Part shown: positions 52,981-63,133 of the stretch, piece after piece | Numbering within the stretch: the stretch's first letter is position 1 | Layout: the number at the start of each line of letters is the position of its first letter | Source of the DNA: Bacteroidales bacterium | GTDB lineage: Bacteria; Bacteroidota; Bacteroidia; Bacteroidales; Tenuifilaceae | Reading direction: 5' to 3' | DNA length: 64,000 bases | NCBI GenBank assembly: GCA_020636835.1 | Contig: JACJXC010000005.1 | Coordinates: 372,001 to 436,000 of the forward strand | The notes under the pieces: generated by a model | What the model saw: only the letters and a program-made list of their open reading frames with translations | Database searches by the model: none | What the model was told of the DNA's origin: nothing | Translations under genes and position numbers: made by a program

Positions 52981-54003
52981 TTATCTATTTAAAACATTCA
53001 TTCTCCATCTAACCCCCACATTAAAGGTATGATACTGTACAGGGCTATTGCTTGTGGACCATGTGGCATGGATACGAACATCCTTGCTATTAACTACAGG
53101 AAAATACTCCACCCCTAAACCACAGAAAAAATACTCGGTACCGGGCAAAACAAACCGATCGTAAATAAATGTGCTGGTAGGCTTCTGTGCTGTATTCTCA
53201 TCGTACCCTGCTCTAGCAAATATACAAAGTTTCGAACCGGCATCATAACGAATCCCACCCATAATAGAATAATCGGCAAATAGTTTTCCCTGCGAGTCGG
53301 CAAAGCGATCCATCAGATCCAACTCCACGGCGAACCTACTGGTTGAAAACTTATTCCCCAGGGCTATGTAGTTAATGAAATGATTTTTCTGGTACTCCAC
53401 ACGGTTTGCCGAATATATGGTGCTAAACTGGGAGAAGTTCCCATACCATATTAAATTATAGCAGTATATGCCCTGTAATGATTCCGTGGTGAACGGAGAG
53501 TTTGTTACCTGAAAACCTATGGAATGGTTCCCATCGGATGTTTTATAAACCACGCTTCCTCCAATTTGATAGCAGACCACATTATTCCAGAAATTAGACC
53601 AAAAGTACAGATCGATTGGAGCGGCATCGTACTCATAACCACCAATAGCCACAATTTGCTTACCCCCCGATATGGAAAAATTACTATCAATCTTATAGGT
53701 GAGGTACATCCAATCGGTAGCATTAAAAAAGTTCTGATAGCCAGGAGTACCATCCAGGATCATACGCTGACGGTAACTGTACGAGAACTTAGCACTAATA
53801 TCCCCATCAAGTAGGATATTCAAGAACTTACCATCACAACTCGACAGGGTTTCCAAACTATCGTGAGTTGGAACACTCGCCGTAAAATCGAAACGGGTAT
53901 CGAATTTCAACCGAGCACGTTGTATTGTATCCTGCGACAATACCGCAATGGGCGTAAAAATAAATACTAGCCACAACACCGCAATAAATCTCCTCATCAT
54001 CAA
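52981..54003 (-). CDS. Outer-membrane porin, OprO/OprP-like
   Basis: A 340-residue beta-barrel protein with a signal peptide (about 1-23, FTPIAVLSQ). Alternating hydrophobic/aromatic strands run throughout (LNILLDGDISAKFSYSYRQR, WMYLTYKIDSNFSISGGKQ, FNVGVRWRMNVLNR at the C-terminus). GGKQ.VA.GGYEY resembles phosphate-selective porins. It is followed after 20 bp by an inner-membrane transporter gene. Either of the first three Met codons could be the start. Confidence 0.82.
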   Translation of the reverse strand: MMMRRFIAVLWLVFIFTPIAVLSQDTIQRARLKFDTRFDFTASVPTHDSLETLSSCDGKFLNILLDGDISAKFSYSYRQRMILDGTPGYQNFFNATDWMYLTYKIDSNFSISGGKQIVAIGGYEYDAAPIDLYFWSNFWNNVVCYQIGGSVVYKTSDGNHSIGFQVTNSPFTTESLQGIYCYNLIWYGNFSQFSTIYSANRVEYQKNHFINYIALGNKFSTSRFAVELDLMDRFADSQGKLFADYSIMGGIRYDAGSKLCIFARAGYDENTAQKPTSTFIYDRFVLPGTEYFFCGLGVEYFPVVNSKDVRIHATWSTSNSPVQYHTFNVGVRWRMNVLNR

Positions 54004-54107
54004 ACCGTTTTTTTAAAAGTTTGCGAAGATACTTAATAAAAAATCGCGGAAACAATGACTTTAGTTACTATTCCGATATGTTCTAGAACACAAACAAAAA
54101 ACGTAAC

Positions 54108-56909
54108 CTATTTAGTTATCAACTTCTGCAACAGAAATTTCCCGGTATAGGAGTTATTGGCCTCGCTGAACTGCTCAGGGCATCCCTCAAAAACAAGGTA
54201 TCCACCACCCTCGCCCCCATCGGGACCTAGGTCGATCACCCAATCGGCACATTTGATAACATCGAGGTTGTGCTCAACCAGAATTATGCTATGCCCCTTG
54301 TCGATAAGGGCTTCGAAAGCCGAAAGTAATTTCTTAATATCGTTGAAATGCAGACCGGTGGTGGGCTCATCAAAAATAAAGAGAATAGGGTCGGGTCGCT
54401 CCTCCTTCTGCAGAAACGAGGCCAACTTCACCCGCTGACTCTCACCGCCACTAAGTGTGCTCGACGCCTGCCCTAACTTAATGTAGCCCAAGCCAACATC
54501 CTGCAGGGGTTTTAACCTATCCACAACTTTCTTCTCGGTTGATGTTTTGCCGTTATCAAAAAATTCGATGGCCTGATTAACTGTCATCTCCAAAATATCG
54601 AACACATTCGCGCCTTTGAACTTCACCTCCAGCACCTCATCCTTAAAGCGCCTACCCTTGCAACTTTCGCACACCAAGGTAATATCGGCCATAAACTGCA
54701 TCTCAACATGGATAACCCCTTCGCCCTGACACTCCTCGCACCGGCCCCCTTCCACATTGAATGAAAAATGAGACGGCTTAAAGCCACTCTTTACTGCGTA
54801 TGGCTGCTCGGACAAAAGTTTGCGAATTTCGTCCCAAGCCTTGATATAGGTAACCGGGTTACTCCGCGAGGATTTTCCTATTGGGTTTTGGTCAACCATT
54901 TCCACACCCCTAATCAGGCGGATATCGCCCTTTAAACCATCGAACTGTCCGGCACGCTCGCCCGATCCGGTAAGCTGTTTCAAAAGAGCAGGGTAAAGAA
55001 TCCCCTTAACCAATGTCGATTTTCCAGAACCGCTAACCCCAGTAACTACTGTTAGGGCATTCAGCGGGAACCTCGCAGTAATATTTTTCAGGTTATTCTC
55101 CCGGGCGCCTATTAATTCAATAAAATTATTCCATTTACGACGGCTAGTCGGAACTGCAATGCACTCCTCACCAGTGAGGTATTTGGCAGTAAGGCTATTC
55201 TCCGCTTCGGTAATACCATCGATGCTGCCCGAGTAAACCAGCTCACCGCCTAACCGACCCGCATTGGGCCCCACATCGATAATATAATCGGCCGAGCGCA
55301 TAATCTCCTCGTCGTGCTCCACCACCACCACGGTATTGCCCAAATCGCGAAGTTGTTTCAAAACGCCAATCAGTAAACTGGTATCGCGCGGATGAAGCCC
55401 AATGCTAGGCTCATCGAGGATATAAAGCGATCCAACCAAGCTGCTCCCCAGCGATGTGGCCAGGTTAATGCGCTGCGACTCCCCTCCCGAGAGGGTGGCC
55501 GAAAGCCTGTTCAACGTTAAATAGCCCAACCCGACGTTACTCATGTAATCCAAACGGTTATTTATCTCGATAAGAATCCGTTTGGCAACACCAGCATCAT
55601 GCTCATCGAGATTCAACTCCTTAAATATAATAATCAAATCGGCAATGGGAGTATTAACCAATTGCTGAATAGTGTAATTGCTCACCTTTACGTACATCGC
55701 CTCGAGCCTAAGCCGCGATCCCTTACATAGTGGGCAAACCGTTTTCCCCATGTAGCGCGAGAGTAACACCCTGTACTGTATTTTGTACTTTTTCGACTCC
55801 AGTTCCTGAAAAAAATCATTAATGCCCGAAAACTTGGGGGTTCCCTCCCAAAGAATACATTTTTGCTCGTCGGACAGCTGGTAGTAAGGTTTGTGAATTG
55901 GGAAATCGTACTCCGCGGCATGCTCAATCACCCGATCCTTGTACCAACTCATGCTCTCGCCCTTCCAGCAGGCCACGGCATCCTCATAAACCGATAAGCC
56001 CCTATTGGGAATCACCAAATCCTCATCAATCCCGATAACCTTACCGTAACCTTCGCATTTGGGGCACGCTCCCAACGGGCTGTTAAAGCTGAAAAGGTGC
56101 TCGGTGGGCTCCTCAAATTTAATCCCATCGGCCTCGAACAAACTGGAGAATTGCTCCTCCTGCACCCCGATCTCCGTGTAAATTCGGAGTAAACAGAAGC
56201 CATTCCCCTCGGCAAATGCGGTTTGAACCGAGTCGGCAATGCGGCTTAAGAAATCATCCTCGTGCAATACCGCAAAGCGGTCGATTATCAAACGCAGTTC
56301 GGCTCCCGACATATCAATAAGTTCGCGAGTTTTAGCCTCATCAATCCTTAATGTTTGATCGCCAACCTCAACCCGGGTAAAACCCTCGCGAGCCAACTCG
56401 TCGAGCCGTGCGCGCGAGTTCCCATTCAGAACCAGAGGGGACAACAGAATCATTTTAACCCCATCGGGATATGCGCTAATAAAATTCACCACATCGCTCA
56501 CGGAGTGCTTCCGAACAAGCCGCCCGGTTACCGGCGAATAGGTTTTCCCAATGCGGGCAAATAGCAACTTCAGGTATTCGTATATTTCGGTAGAAGTACC
56601 CACCGTTGAGCGCGGATTGCGGGTGTTAACCTTTTGCTCAATGGCAATCGCAGGGGGGATTCCGCTAATCAGATCCACCTCGGGCTTAGCTACTCGTCCT
56701 AAAAACTGCCGAGCATACGACGACAAGCTCTCCACGTAACGCCGCTGCCCCTCGGCATAAATAGTATCGAAGGCCAACGACGACTTCCCCGATCCCGAAA
56801 CGCCGGTTATCACAATTAGTTTATTCCGGGGAATATCGAGGCTAATATTCTTAAGATTATGAACCCTAGCCCCTTTAACCGATATAACATTTTTACCCTG
56901 AACTGCCAT
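54108..56909 (-). CDS. uvrA: Excinuclease ABC subunit A
   Basis: A 933-residue DNA damage recognition ATPase of nucleotide excision repair. Two ABC modules are complete: Walker [10 protein letters not shown] near 38 and GVSGSGKST near 640, signatures LSGGESQRI and LSGGESQRV, and Walker [15 protein letters not shown] and [14 protein letters not shown]. Zinc fingers lie at [16 protein letters not shown] and CEECQGEG...CESCKG. I chose the ATG at 56909 over a GTG two codons earlier. No other uvr gene is near. Confidence 0.98.
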   Translation of the reverse strand: MAVQGKNVISVKGARVHNLKNISLDIPRNKLIVITGVSGSGKSSLAFDTIYAEGQRRYVESLSSYARQFLGRVAKPEVDLISGIPPAIAIEQKVNTRNPRSTVGTSTEIYEYLKLLFARIGKTYSPVTGRLVRKHSVSDVVNFISAYPDGVKMILLSPLVLNGNSRARLDELAREGFTRVEVGDQTLRIDEAKTRELIDMSGAELRLIIDRFAVLHEDDFLSRIADSVQTAFAEGNGFCLLRIYTEIGVQEEQFSSLFEADGIKFEEPTEHLFSFNSPLGACPKCEGYGKVIGIDEDLVIPNRGLSVYEDAVACWKGESMSWYKDRVIEHAAEYDFPIHKPYYQLSDEQKCILWEGTPKFSGINDFFQELESKKYKIQYRVLLSRYMGKTVCPLCKGSRLRLEAMYVKVSNYTIQQLVNTPIADLIIIFKELNLDEHDAGVAKRILIEINNRLDYMSNVGLGYLTLNRLSATLSGGESQRINLATSLGSSLVGSLYILDEPSIGLHPRDTSLLIGVLKQLRDLGNTVVVVEHDEEIMRSADYIIDVGPNAGRLGGELVYSGSIDGITEAENSLTAKYLTGEECIAVPTSRRKWNNFIELIGARENNLKNITARFPLNALTVVTGVSGSGKSTLVKGILYPALLKQLTGSGERAGQFDGLKGDIRLIRGVEMVDQNPIGKSSRSNPVTYIKAWDEIRKLLSEQPYAVKSGFKPSHFSFNVEGGRCEECQGEGVIHVEMQFMADITLVCESCKGRRFKDEVLEVKFKGANVFDILEMTVNQAIEFFDNGKTSTEKKVVDRLKPLQDVGLGYIKLGQASSTLSGGESQRVKLASFLQKEERPDPILFIFDEPTTGLHFNDIKKLLSAFEALIDKGHSIILVEHNLDVIKCADWVIDLGPDGGEGGGYLVFEGCPEQFSEANNSYTGKFLLQKLITK

Positions 56910-57195
56910 TCTCACAAAAATTAACCCGTAAAGTTAGCAGATATTCAGCAAAAGAGTGGTAAGTTTTAAGTAAATGAAAAAGAATATCGCGTTAGGCAAA
57001 CCTGCATTAAAATACAACTTTAGGCAATTCAAGCGCATTTTCCACAACTTTTCATCGCGGGAACAAGTATAAGTACTAAATACATTTTTTGATTTTTTCA
57101 AAAAAATTAGCTTACTTGGCACAGTTAATGATACCAAAAAATTAACCTAAAAAGATACCTGCCTATAGATAGAAGCTCTACACGTTAACCAAAAA

Positions 57196-57209
57196 AAGAG
57201 GAGGTTGCC
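57196..57209 (+). promoter_or_regulatory. Strong Shine-Dalgarno that sets a GTG start
   Basis: AAGAGGAGG lies about 6 bp before the GTG at 57210. Such a strong ribosome binding site is unusual in Bacteroidota and fixes the non-ATG start of the sigma factor gene. Confidence 0.65.
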
Positions 57210-57803
57210 GTGAATGCAAACCACACCACCGATCAGGAGCTTCTGTCGGAATTCATGAATGGTAGCAATGCTGCGCTGGAATTGCTTATTAAGCGCTACG
57301 AAAGGAAGGTTTATACCTACATCCTAATGATGGTGCGTAAGCCCCACTTAGCAGAGGATCTTATGCAAGAAACCTTCGTAAAGGCTATCCGATCGCTGAA
57401 GGAGGGACGATACTCCGAGAATAACCGATTCCAGTCGTGGCTAATGCGAATTGCGCATAACCTCGCAATCGACCATTTTCGACAAAACAAACAGTACCGC
57501 GAAATTTCCAACGACGACTACTCCGCCGATCTGTTTAACACCCCCCGGTTCTCCGACATGAACGTGGAGCAAACTTTGGTGTACAACAGGGTGCTAACCG
57601 AGGTGCGAATGCTTATTGAAAAATTACCCGACGACCAAAAGGAGGTTATCATGCTGCGCTACTACGCGGACTTAAGCTTTAAGGAGATAGCGGATTTAAC
57701 CAATGTGAGCATAAACACCGCACTGGGTAGAATGCGCTACGCCCTAATAAACCTCCGAAAAACAGTGAAGGAGAATAATATGAGTTTGGAATTAGGCATC
57801 TAA
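57210..57803 (+). CDS. ECF-type RNA polymerase sigma factor
   Basis: A 197-residue sigma-70 of the extracytoplasmic function class. Region 2 reads HLAEDLMQETFVKAIRSL and FQSWLMRIAHNLAIDHFR (about 50-90). Region 4 is LPDDQKEVIMLRYYADLSFKEIADLTNVSINTALGRMRYALINLRK (about 137-182). The start is a GTG with a strong ribosome binding site. No FecR or transmembrane anti-sigma gene follows; only a 69-residue soluble protein gene does, so regulation may differ from the usual nutrient-uptake ECF factors. Confidence 0.95.
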   Translation: MNANHTTDQELLSEFMNGSNAALELLIKRYERKVYTYILMMVRKPHLAEDLMQETFVKAIRSLKEGRYSENNRFQSWLMRIAHNLAIDHFRQNKQYREISNDDYSADLFNTPRFSDMNVEQTLVYNRVLTEVRMLIEKLPDDQKEVIMLRYYADLSFKEIADLTNVSINTALGRMRYALINLRKTVKENNMSLELGI

Positions 57804-57911
57804 ATAAAACCCTCGCATCCAGACAGTTAATTACATAGGGAAACAATTCAGGTTTTTACTGCAATAAAGTAAACGACAAACCCGTTATGCAGAAAAACCA
57901 AACAATTGCCT

Positions 57912-58121
57912 ATGAATAAAATGTACACGAAACCAATTCATTTCAGAAAACTTACCGAACAAACTGTAAAACTATGTAACCGAGAAGCGTTACCAATGCC
58001 GCACCTGCCAGATGAAATTTATAGAATTGCGGAATTAATGGACAAACTCGAGGGTATAACACCTTCAATTCCCAACAGTTCGGTTCGGCGGATTTTCGAA
58101 AAGTTGAAACTTCAACAATGA
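57912..58121 (+). CDS. Small protein of unknown function (69 aa)
   Basis: A short protein starting at ATG 57912 (a TTG two codons earlier is less likely). It has a positively charged N-terminal part (KMYTKPIHFRKLTEQ), Cys-Asn-Arg, PMPHLPDEIYRIAELMDKLEG and a basic end with two helices. It follows the ECF sigma gene by 108 bp and ends at a shared bidirectional terminator. A role as partner of the sigma factor is possible by context only. Confidence 0.55.
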   Translation: MNKMYTKPIHFRKLTEQTVKLCNREALPMPHLPDEIYRIAELMDKLEGITPSIPNSSVRRIFEKLKLQQ

Positions 58122-58140
58122 GATTCCAAACCGGAAAACA

Positions 58141-58172
58141 AAAAAAGCGTAGCAAAATTGCTACGCTTTTTA
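58141..58172. terminator. Bidirectional terminator
   Basis: AAAAAGCGTAGCA and TGCTACGCTTTTT pair around AAAT. The A-tract and T-tract let it work on both strands, between the small protein gene and the converging lipoprotein gene. Confidence 0.9.
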
Positions 58173-58189
58173 ATTGGGTACAGGTAACC

Positions 58190-59002
58190 CTATACCAAAG
58201 AATTCCTAATTTTTGTAATATTCTCTACAATTGCCTCAAACTGCTCGTTGGTAAGGGTTTCGCCCTGAACACCATTGTAAATATCCACAATGGGCTTAAG
58301 GGTATTAACCAACTCGGCAATTTCGGGCTCAGCCGAACGAGCCTGCATAAGCTCAACCAACTTGGCCAATGGAGCTTTTTGGTTTGCTAATATTTTCACA
58401 AATTCGGTGTTGTTCCGACTGGTAATTGCTATTTGCGAAGTGATGTAAACACCTTCCACCCAACTACCTGTAATAACCATCAACGAAAGGTTATCCTTTC
58501 CGTTCTCAACCAAATACTTGTACGAATCGTAGAACGAATCCGTAATGATAAGTATCAACGAGTCCTTATTGTCGATATTGGCATCAACCCGCTCGGCCAA
58601 CTGACGGTTAAAGCCTGTGTTGATGTTAAGCTCATCAATAAGTTTTTTAGAGGTTTTAAGGTAATTCATGGTTTCCTGCTTCATCTGGTAGGTTGTAGAG
58701 TAAGCCAAATCGGCACCATAAATACCCAGGTTTAAAGCCTTTGCCTTTTCGGTAAAGTACTTACTAACATTGTCGGCAGGATTGCAAATGCTAAGGATAT
58801 AGCTGGCTCCAGCCTGATTGATAAGCTGAACTACTTCGAACGAAGTGGGGATTGGATAGGTTGTAACCCCTTCAAAAGCCTCCTCCTTGGTAACTGTTTC
58901 GAGATCTTCGGCTTCTTTAGCCTGCTTTGTTCCACAGCTACTTAGAACTAAAACTGCCATGGCAGTCATCGCCATTATGCGCATTGTGTTTTGGGTTTTC
59001 AT
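58190..59002 (-). CDS. Lipoprotein, paralogue of the 50-kb lipoprotein
   Basis: A 270-residue predicted lipoprotein (lipobox in AVLVLSSCGTKQ). It aligns with the 50027-50944 protein over most of its length: NPADNVSKYF, KALNLGIYGADLAYSTTYQ, LKTSKKLIDELNI and TGSWVEGVYITSQ. The family is unnamed to me. It has its own promoter (59043-59073) and ends at a bidirectional terminator, so it is monocistronic. Confidence 0.85.
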   Translation of the reverse strand: MKTQNTMRIMAMTAMAVLVLSSCGTKQAKEAEDLETVTKEEAFEGVTTYPIPTSFEVVQLINQAGASYILSICNPADNVSKYFTEKAKALNLGIYGADLAYSTTYQMKQETMNYLKTSKKLIDELNINTGFNRQLAERVDANIDNKDSLILIITDSFYDSYKYLVENGKDNLSLMVITGSWVEGVYITSQIAITSRNNTEFVKILANQKAPLAKLVELMQARSAEPEIAELVNTLKPIVDIYNGVQGETLTNEQFEAIVENITKIRNSLV

Positions 59003-59042
59003 ATTGGTTTAATTGGTATAGTTAACATTTGTTCGTTTGGGG

Positions 59043-59073
59043 TAAAGGTATAAAATTCGCTTCTATTTATCAA
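59043..59073 (-). promoter_or_regulatory. Promoter of the lipoprotein gene at 58.2 kb
   Basis: On the minus strand TTG (59071-59073), a 20-bp spacer and TACCTTTA (59043-59050) fit the Bacteroidota consensus. The ATG follows about 40 bp downstream. Confidence 0.55.
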
Positions 59074-59117
59074 TAGTTGGCGATCGGTTTATTTACATCG
59101 ATATAACTACATTGTAT

Positions 59118-61064
59118 TTAAAGAATTACCCTATCCAAATCCTTCGACATCCGGTTCATCAAATCGTTTAACTGGTTAAGTTTGCCCAGAATATCGTTGA
59201 TTTCGTCCTTCTGATCGCTTTTAAGATTGGTTAAATCGTCCATCAACCGTTTTATAGCCGTTTTAAGCACCTTGCTCTTGTAAACCTGAATTGCCTTCGG
59301 GATGGCATGTTGCAAAAAGTTAATATCATTCCCATCGGGGGTGCTATTGTTGTCCCAAATGCGGCTTAACCTATGCCTTGTGGATAGAATATCGACCACC
59401 AATTGGCTAATCTGCGAATCGGGATGGTTGATGAAGTGCCGATTATCGGGCACCGGCCCCTCAGCAATTAGCTTTCCGTACTCGTCAAAAATTTTCTTGA
59501 AAACCAGATTCTGGAACTCCAGCTCATCGTTCATAATCTCATCAATAACGTACTGCGCAACGGTGATGGAAATTTCCGGGTCGTCGAGGCTATCGGTGGT
59601 ATGATGGAAAAGCTCCTTATCGCCTGAATTTAGGAGGAAGGCTATAATCTCGCGCTCCTGCTCCTCGCAGTATATCCCCGAAATGTACGACGGGAGTTTC
59701 GGGGTTTCCCTCTCCTTAACCGCCCCCGCAGGCGTTCCGTGCTGAATGAGCTGTTCGAACTTTTTTTTGCGATGATTGGTAACCTCGGAGTAAAGCAGCT
59801 CCTCCTTAATATCCATCAACCGCGAGCACTCCTTAATGTACACCGAGCGGGTAATGGTTTCGGGAATCACACTGATTGAGCGGACTATATCGGTAATCAG
59901 ATTGGCCCGCTGAATGGGATCGTTCTTGGCCTCATCGAGCAGCAGGCGGGTTTTAAATTTTATAAAATCGGTTTCGCTCTTGGCAATATACTCAAGCAGC
60001 TGTGTTGCGCTATGGCTACGGGCAAAACTATCGGGATCCTCGCCATCGGGGAGCAAAACCACCTTCACGTTGAGCCCCTCCTCCAGCACCAAATCGATTC
60101 CACGGAGCGAGGCTTTAATCCCTGCCGAGTCGCCATCGTACAGGATGGTTACATTGGGGGTAAACCGTTTTATCAACTTAATCTGATCGTGTGTTAACGA
60201 CGTGCCGGAGCTGGCCACCACATTCTCGATCCCAGCCTGATGCATCGATATAACATCGGTGTACCCCTCCACCAGGAAGCAGCGGTTTTCCTGAGTTATC
60301 GATTTTTTTGCCTGGTAAATTCCGTACAGCACCTCGCTCTTGTGGTACACCTCGCTCTCGGGGCTGTTCAGATACTTCGCAAATTTCTTATCGGTCTTCA
60401 GAATTCTACCCCCAAACCCGATAACCCTACCGCTCAAGCTGTGTATGGGAAACATCACCCGCCCAGCAAATCTATCGAAAGTGCTGCCATCGTCGCGCTG
60501 AATGGATAACCCGGTTTTCACCAGGTTATCGAGCTTATACCCATCGTGAACGGCCGAACGGGTAAACGCATCGCGCTGCTCCAAGCAGTAGCCCAGCTGG
60601 AACTTTTCGATGGTATTGGTATGAAAGCCGCGCTCCTTGAAATAGGCCAGCCCAATGTTTTTACCGTCGGAGTGCTTAAGCAGGATATCGCTGAAGTAAC
60701 GCTGAGCGTAGGCATTAACCACCATCAAACTTTCGCGCTCGTTCCGCTGCTCCATCTCCTCGGGGGTGGCCTCCTTCTCCACCACCTCAATACTATACTT
60801 TTTGGCCAGAAACTTGAGCGCCTCCACGTAGTTTAGATGCTCAATCTCCATCACAAAATTCACCACACTGCCCCCCTTGCCACAGCCAAAGCACTTAAAA
60901 ATTCCCTTGGAAGGACTTACGGTGAACGAGGGCGTTTTCTCGTTGTGAAACGGACAATGCCCAAGATAATTAACCCCACGCTTGCGCAACGAGATATAAT
61001 CCTGAACCACCTCCACAATATCGGAAGCCGCAATTATCCTATCAACAACGTGCTGGTCAATCAT
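59118..61064 (-). CDS. dnaG: DNA primase
   Basis: A 648-residue replication primase. The N-terminal zinc-binding domain has CPFHNEKTPSF and FKCFGCGKGG (about 38-66). The catalytic core has RVIGFGGRIL, the TOPRIM EGYTDVISMHQAG and YDGDSAGIKA. The C-terminal third, ending QLNDLMNRMSKDLDRVIL, is the helicase-binding domain. It makes RNA primers for lagging-strand synthesis. Neighbouring genes are unrelated (lipoprotein and a stress protein), so there is no macromolecular synthesis operon here. Confidence 0.98.
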   Translation of the reverse strand: MIDQHVVDRIIAASDIVEVVQDYISLRKRGVNYLGHCPFHNEKTPSFTVSPSKGIFKCFGCGKGGSVVNFVMEIEHLNYVEALKFLAKKYSIEVVEKEATPEEMEQRNERESLMVVNAYAQRYFSDILLKHSDGKNIGLAYFKERGFHTNTIEKFQLGYCLEQRDAFTRSAVHDGYKLDNLVKTGLSIQRDDGSTFDRFAGRVMFPIHSLSGRVIGFGGRILKTDKKFAKYLNSPESEVYHKSEVLYGIYQAKKSITQENRCFLVEGYTDVISMHQAGIENVVASSGTSLTHDQIKLIKRFTPNVTILYDGDSAGIKASLRGIDLVLEEGLNVKVVLLPDGEDPDSFARSHSATQLLEYIAKSETDFIKFKTRLLLDEAKNDPIQRANLITDIVRSISVIPETITRSVYIKECSRLMDIKEELLYSEVTNHRKKKFEQLIQHGTPAGAVKERETPKLPSYISGIYCEEQEREIIAFLLNSGDKELFHHTTDSLDDPEISITVAQYVIDEIMNDELEFQNLVFKKIFDEYGKLIAEGPVPDNRHFINHPDSQISQLVVDILSTRHRLSRIWDNNSTPDGNDINFLQHAIPKAIQVYKSKVLKTAIKRLMDDLTNLKSDQKDEINDILGKLNQLNDLMNRMSKDLDRVIL

Positions 61065-61314
61065 TTAGCGTAAATCTCATTATAACATATTAGGAGCGTA
61101 AAGATAGGAAAACCAAAGGTTATTTGGGTAGAAAATTATGAACAAGAAAAGTCTCCTTCATTTTTGTTATTATTGTAAGTAAATTCGGGATTTATGGAAT
61201 GGCGAATAATTACCAGTAAGTACATCTAGACCCCAAATATTATCGTACGAGAATATGATTTTTGATATAAACAATATTCAGCGGTTTTTTGAGAATTATA
61301 ATATTTAAACCACG

Positions 61315-61561
61315 ACTGTCCGACAAAAATAAATTTTAATCACTGAGGTGGTTTATTCCAAAGGCTTTTAATGAGATTCCGCTCCGCTGGAGCTTACTTT
61401 TGTGGGTGTTCGTATTTGCTACAATATGCCGCAGCTCTGCTGCTAATTATTAGCTGCTTAGCGGCGAAATATTTGTAGATAAGCCATTTAAATTCGAGTA
61501 ATTAAGCTACAGGGTAGCGTAATTTTTAATTCGTAAAAGAACGAAAATTTTATTGGACAAT
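61315..61561 (-). repeat. REP/MITE-like element, copy 3 (inverted, 247 bp)
   Basis: The reverse complement of copy 1, with both inverted ends (ACTGTCCGAC at 61315 and TTGGACAAT at the right) and the three short hairpins, one now imperfect (GCTGCTTAGCGGC). It lies alone between dnaG and the universal stress gene, 44 kb from the transposase gene. Confidence 0.85.
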
Positions 61562-61569
61562 AGTAATAA

Positions 61570-61603
61570 TAAAATGTACCCAGCAATTAACTGGGTACAT
61601 TTA
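61570..61603 (-). terminator. Terminator of the stress protein gene
   Basis: AAATGTACCCAG and CTGGGTACATTT form a 12-bp stem around a 7-nt loop, with a T-rich minus-strand tail. It lies about 30 bp beyond the stop codon. Confidence 0.75.
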
Positions 61604-61631
61604 TAATCACGTTTCAAATTTTTGTAATGGG

Positions 61632-62495
61632 CTAAAATCCGCCTCCCTGAGTTATAAAGCTGCCGGAAATGGACATCTCCCGTGGGGTAACGCTAAGCAC
61701 TGGTATTGGACTTTTGCTGAGCATTTGCTGTGCGTAGCTACCCAGCACAAAATCGCTAAGGGCAATATTCTGCTCCGTCATCATACTAATTAGATCGGCG
61801 TTTACATCCAGGGCGTACTCAATGGTGGAATCGGTGATGTTATTGCCACGCAAACTGGCGGTTTGGAAGCGAATATCGCGCTCCTTCAGATAGTTCGATA
61901 CCTGCTTGATGTACGCATTGAGCTTAAGGTCAATCTCATCGGTTTGGAGCGTGGCCACACCAATTACATGAATCTCGGCGTTGAAGGCCTTTGCCACCTC
62001 GGCCGTTACTGGCACCTTCTGCCGGGTATCGGCCGAAATATCGATGGGTAGTACAATCTTCTGAATATCGCGGGGCATGGATCCGTGCCGAATTGTAACC
62101 ACAGGGTTATCGGTGGCCGAAATGATACGGAACGCATTACTGCCAATAAAAAACTCCTCGAACCCCGAAGCGCCATGCGTTGAGCACACTATCATGGAAT
62201 CGTCGAAGGCGTGAGCCTGATTTACCACCTCGCGGTATATCTTCCCTTTCTTAACAATATAGGTTAAACTGGCGCTATCGATCATTTTGGGGGAATACTC
62301 CGCCACCAATTCGTCGAACTCCTTGCTGGCATTGCGGGTCTCCTCCTCAAAGCCGCCCGGAGTTAAATCGGATGGATACTTCTGAACGTAAACCATCTGA
62401 ATTCCGCACTTAAAGCGGTTCGCAAATGTAATGGCAAGACGTAAACCATTAACGGATTCCTTTGAAAAATCGATTGGAACAATAATGTGCTTCAT
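61632..62495 (-). CDS. Universal stress protein, two UspA domains
   Basis: A 287-residue protein of tandem Usp domains. The first (1-145) begins KHIIVPIDFSKESVNGLRLA and has the nucleotide-binding STHGASGFEEFFIGSNAFRI (GxxG-9-GS type). The second (146-280) begins KIVLPIDISADTRQKV but its loop MTEQNIALSDFVLGSYAQQM is less canonical, so ATP binding may be limited to the first half. A good promoter precedes it. Confidence 0.95.
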   Translation of the reverse strand: MKHIIVPIDFSKESVNGLRLAITFANRFKCGIQMVYVQKYPSDLTPGGFEEETRNASKEFDELVAEYSPKMIDSASLTYIVKKGKIYREVVNQAHAFDDSMIVCSTHGASGFEEFFIGSNAFRIISATDNPVVTIRHGSMPRDIQKIVLPIDISADTRQKVPVTAEVAKAFNAEIHVIGVATLQTDEIDLKLNAYIKQVSNYLKERDIRFQTASLRGNNITDSTIEYALDVNADLISMMTEQNIALSDFVLGSYAQQMLSKSPIPVLSVTPREMSISGSFITQGGGF

Positions 62496-62524
62496 AGCGC
62501 AACAGATTTCGGGTTAGGGATAAA

Positions 62525-62556
62525 CAAATCTACACCAATTTTGAGAAAAACCGCAA
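62525..62556 (-). promoter_or_regulatory. Promoter of the universal stress protein gene
   Basis: TTG (62554-62556), a 21-bp spacer and TAGATTTG (62525-62532), an exact TAnnTTTG, on the minus strand. The ATG follows about 30 bp downstream. Confidence 0.65.
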
Positions 62557-62619
62557 GGATGTGATTAATTTTTGAACAGGCTGGGCAAAACTTTAACAAA
62601 AGGAAGACCGCTAAACTAA

Positions 62620-62646
62620 AAAACAAGCCTCTAAAGAGGCTTGTCA
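62620..62646 (-). terminator. Terminator of the small zinc protein gene
   Basis: ACAAGCCTC and GAGGCTTGT form a 9-bp stem around TTTA, followed on the minus strand by a run of T. It lies about 30 bp after the stop at 62675. Confidence 0.85.
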
Positions 62647-62674
62647 AACCATTATTACGAATAGTTTACAACTC

Positions 62675-62896
62675 TTATCGGGGGTAACGGATTTTAACCA
62701 TCTGCTTATGGTTGCATTTCTCGCATTGCACGGTAACCACCTCGGTTACACCACGGGTTAACGATACGGTATGCCGATGGGTTTCAACATATCCGCATTT
62801 TTGGCATTTCACCACATAGGTGATAGTTGGACTACTACACTCTACGCAACTTCCGCCCTCTAACACCACAGTTTCGATATCTACCTGTTGTTCCAT
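62675..62896 (-). CDS. Small zinc-ribbon-like protein (73 aa)
   Basis: A short protein with three CxxC pairs: SCVECSS, VKCQKCGYV and VQCEKCNHK, the last two spaced as a zinc ribbon. The pattern resembles small rubredoxin-like or transcription-linked zinc proteins. No known function can be assigned. It has its own terminator and is flanked by unrelated genes, so it appears monocistronic. Confidence 0.8.
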   Translation of the reverse strand: MEQQVDIETVVLEGGSCVECSSPTITYVVKCQKCGYVETHRHTVSLTRGVTEVVTVQCEKCNHKQMVKIRYPR

Positions 62897-63133
62897 ATTC
62901 GTATAAAATTTTTAATTGTACTCTAATCCTATAGTTGCAATTTCAGTAAAATTTGAAAGATAATAATTGGCTACCTATTTGAACAAAGTTATAATCATCC
63001 ACTACAATTTGCAATACTCAAAACCTGTAAAATACCCTGAACGGGTAAAAAATGCGACTGAAATGAAAAAAAACACTACTGAATTACCCAAAATTGAGTT
63101 TGGAAGAATACCCCGATCTCGACTCGAATTGAG

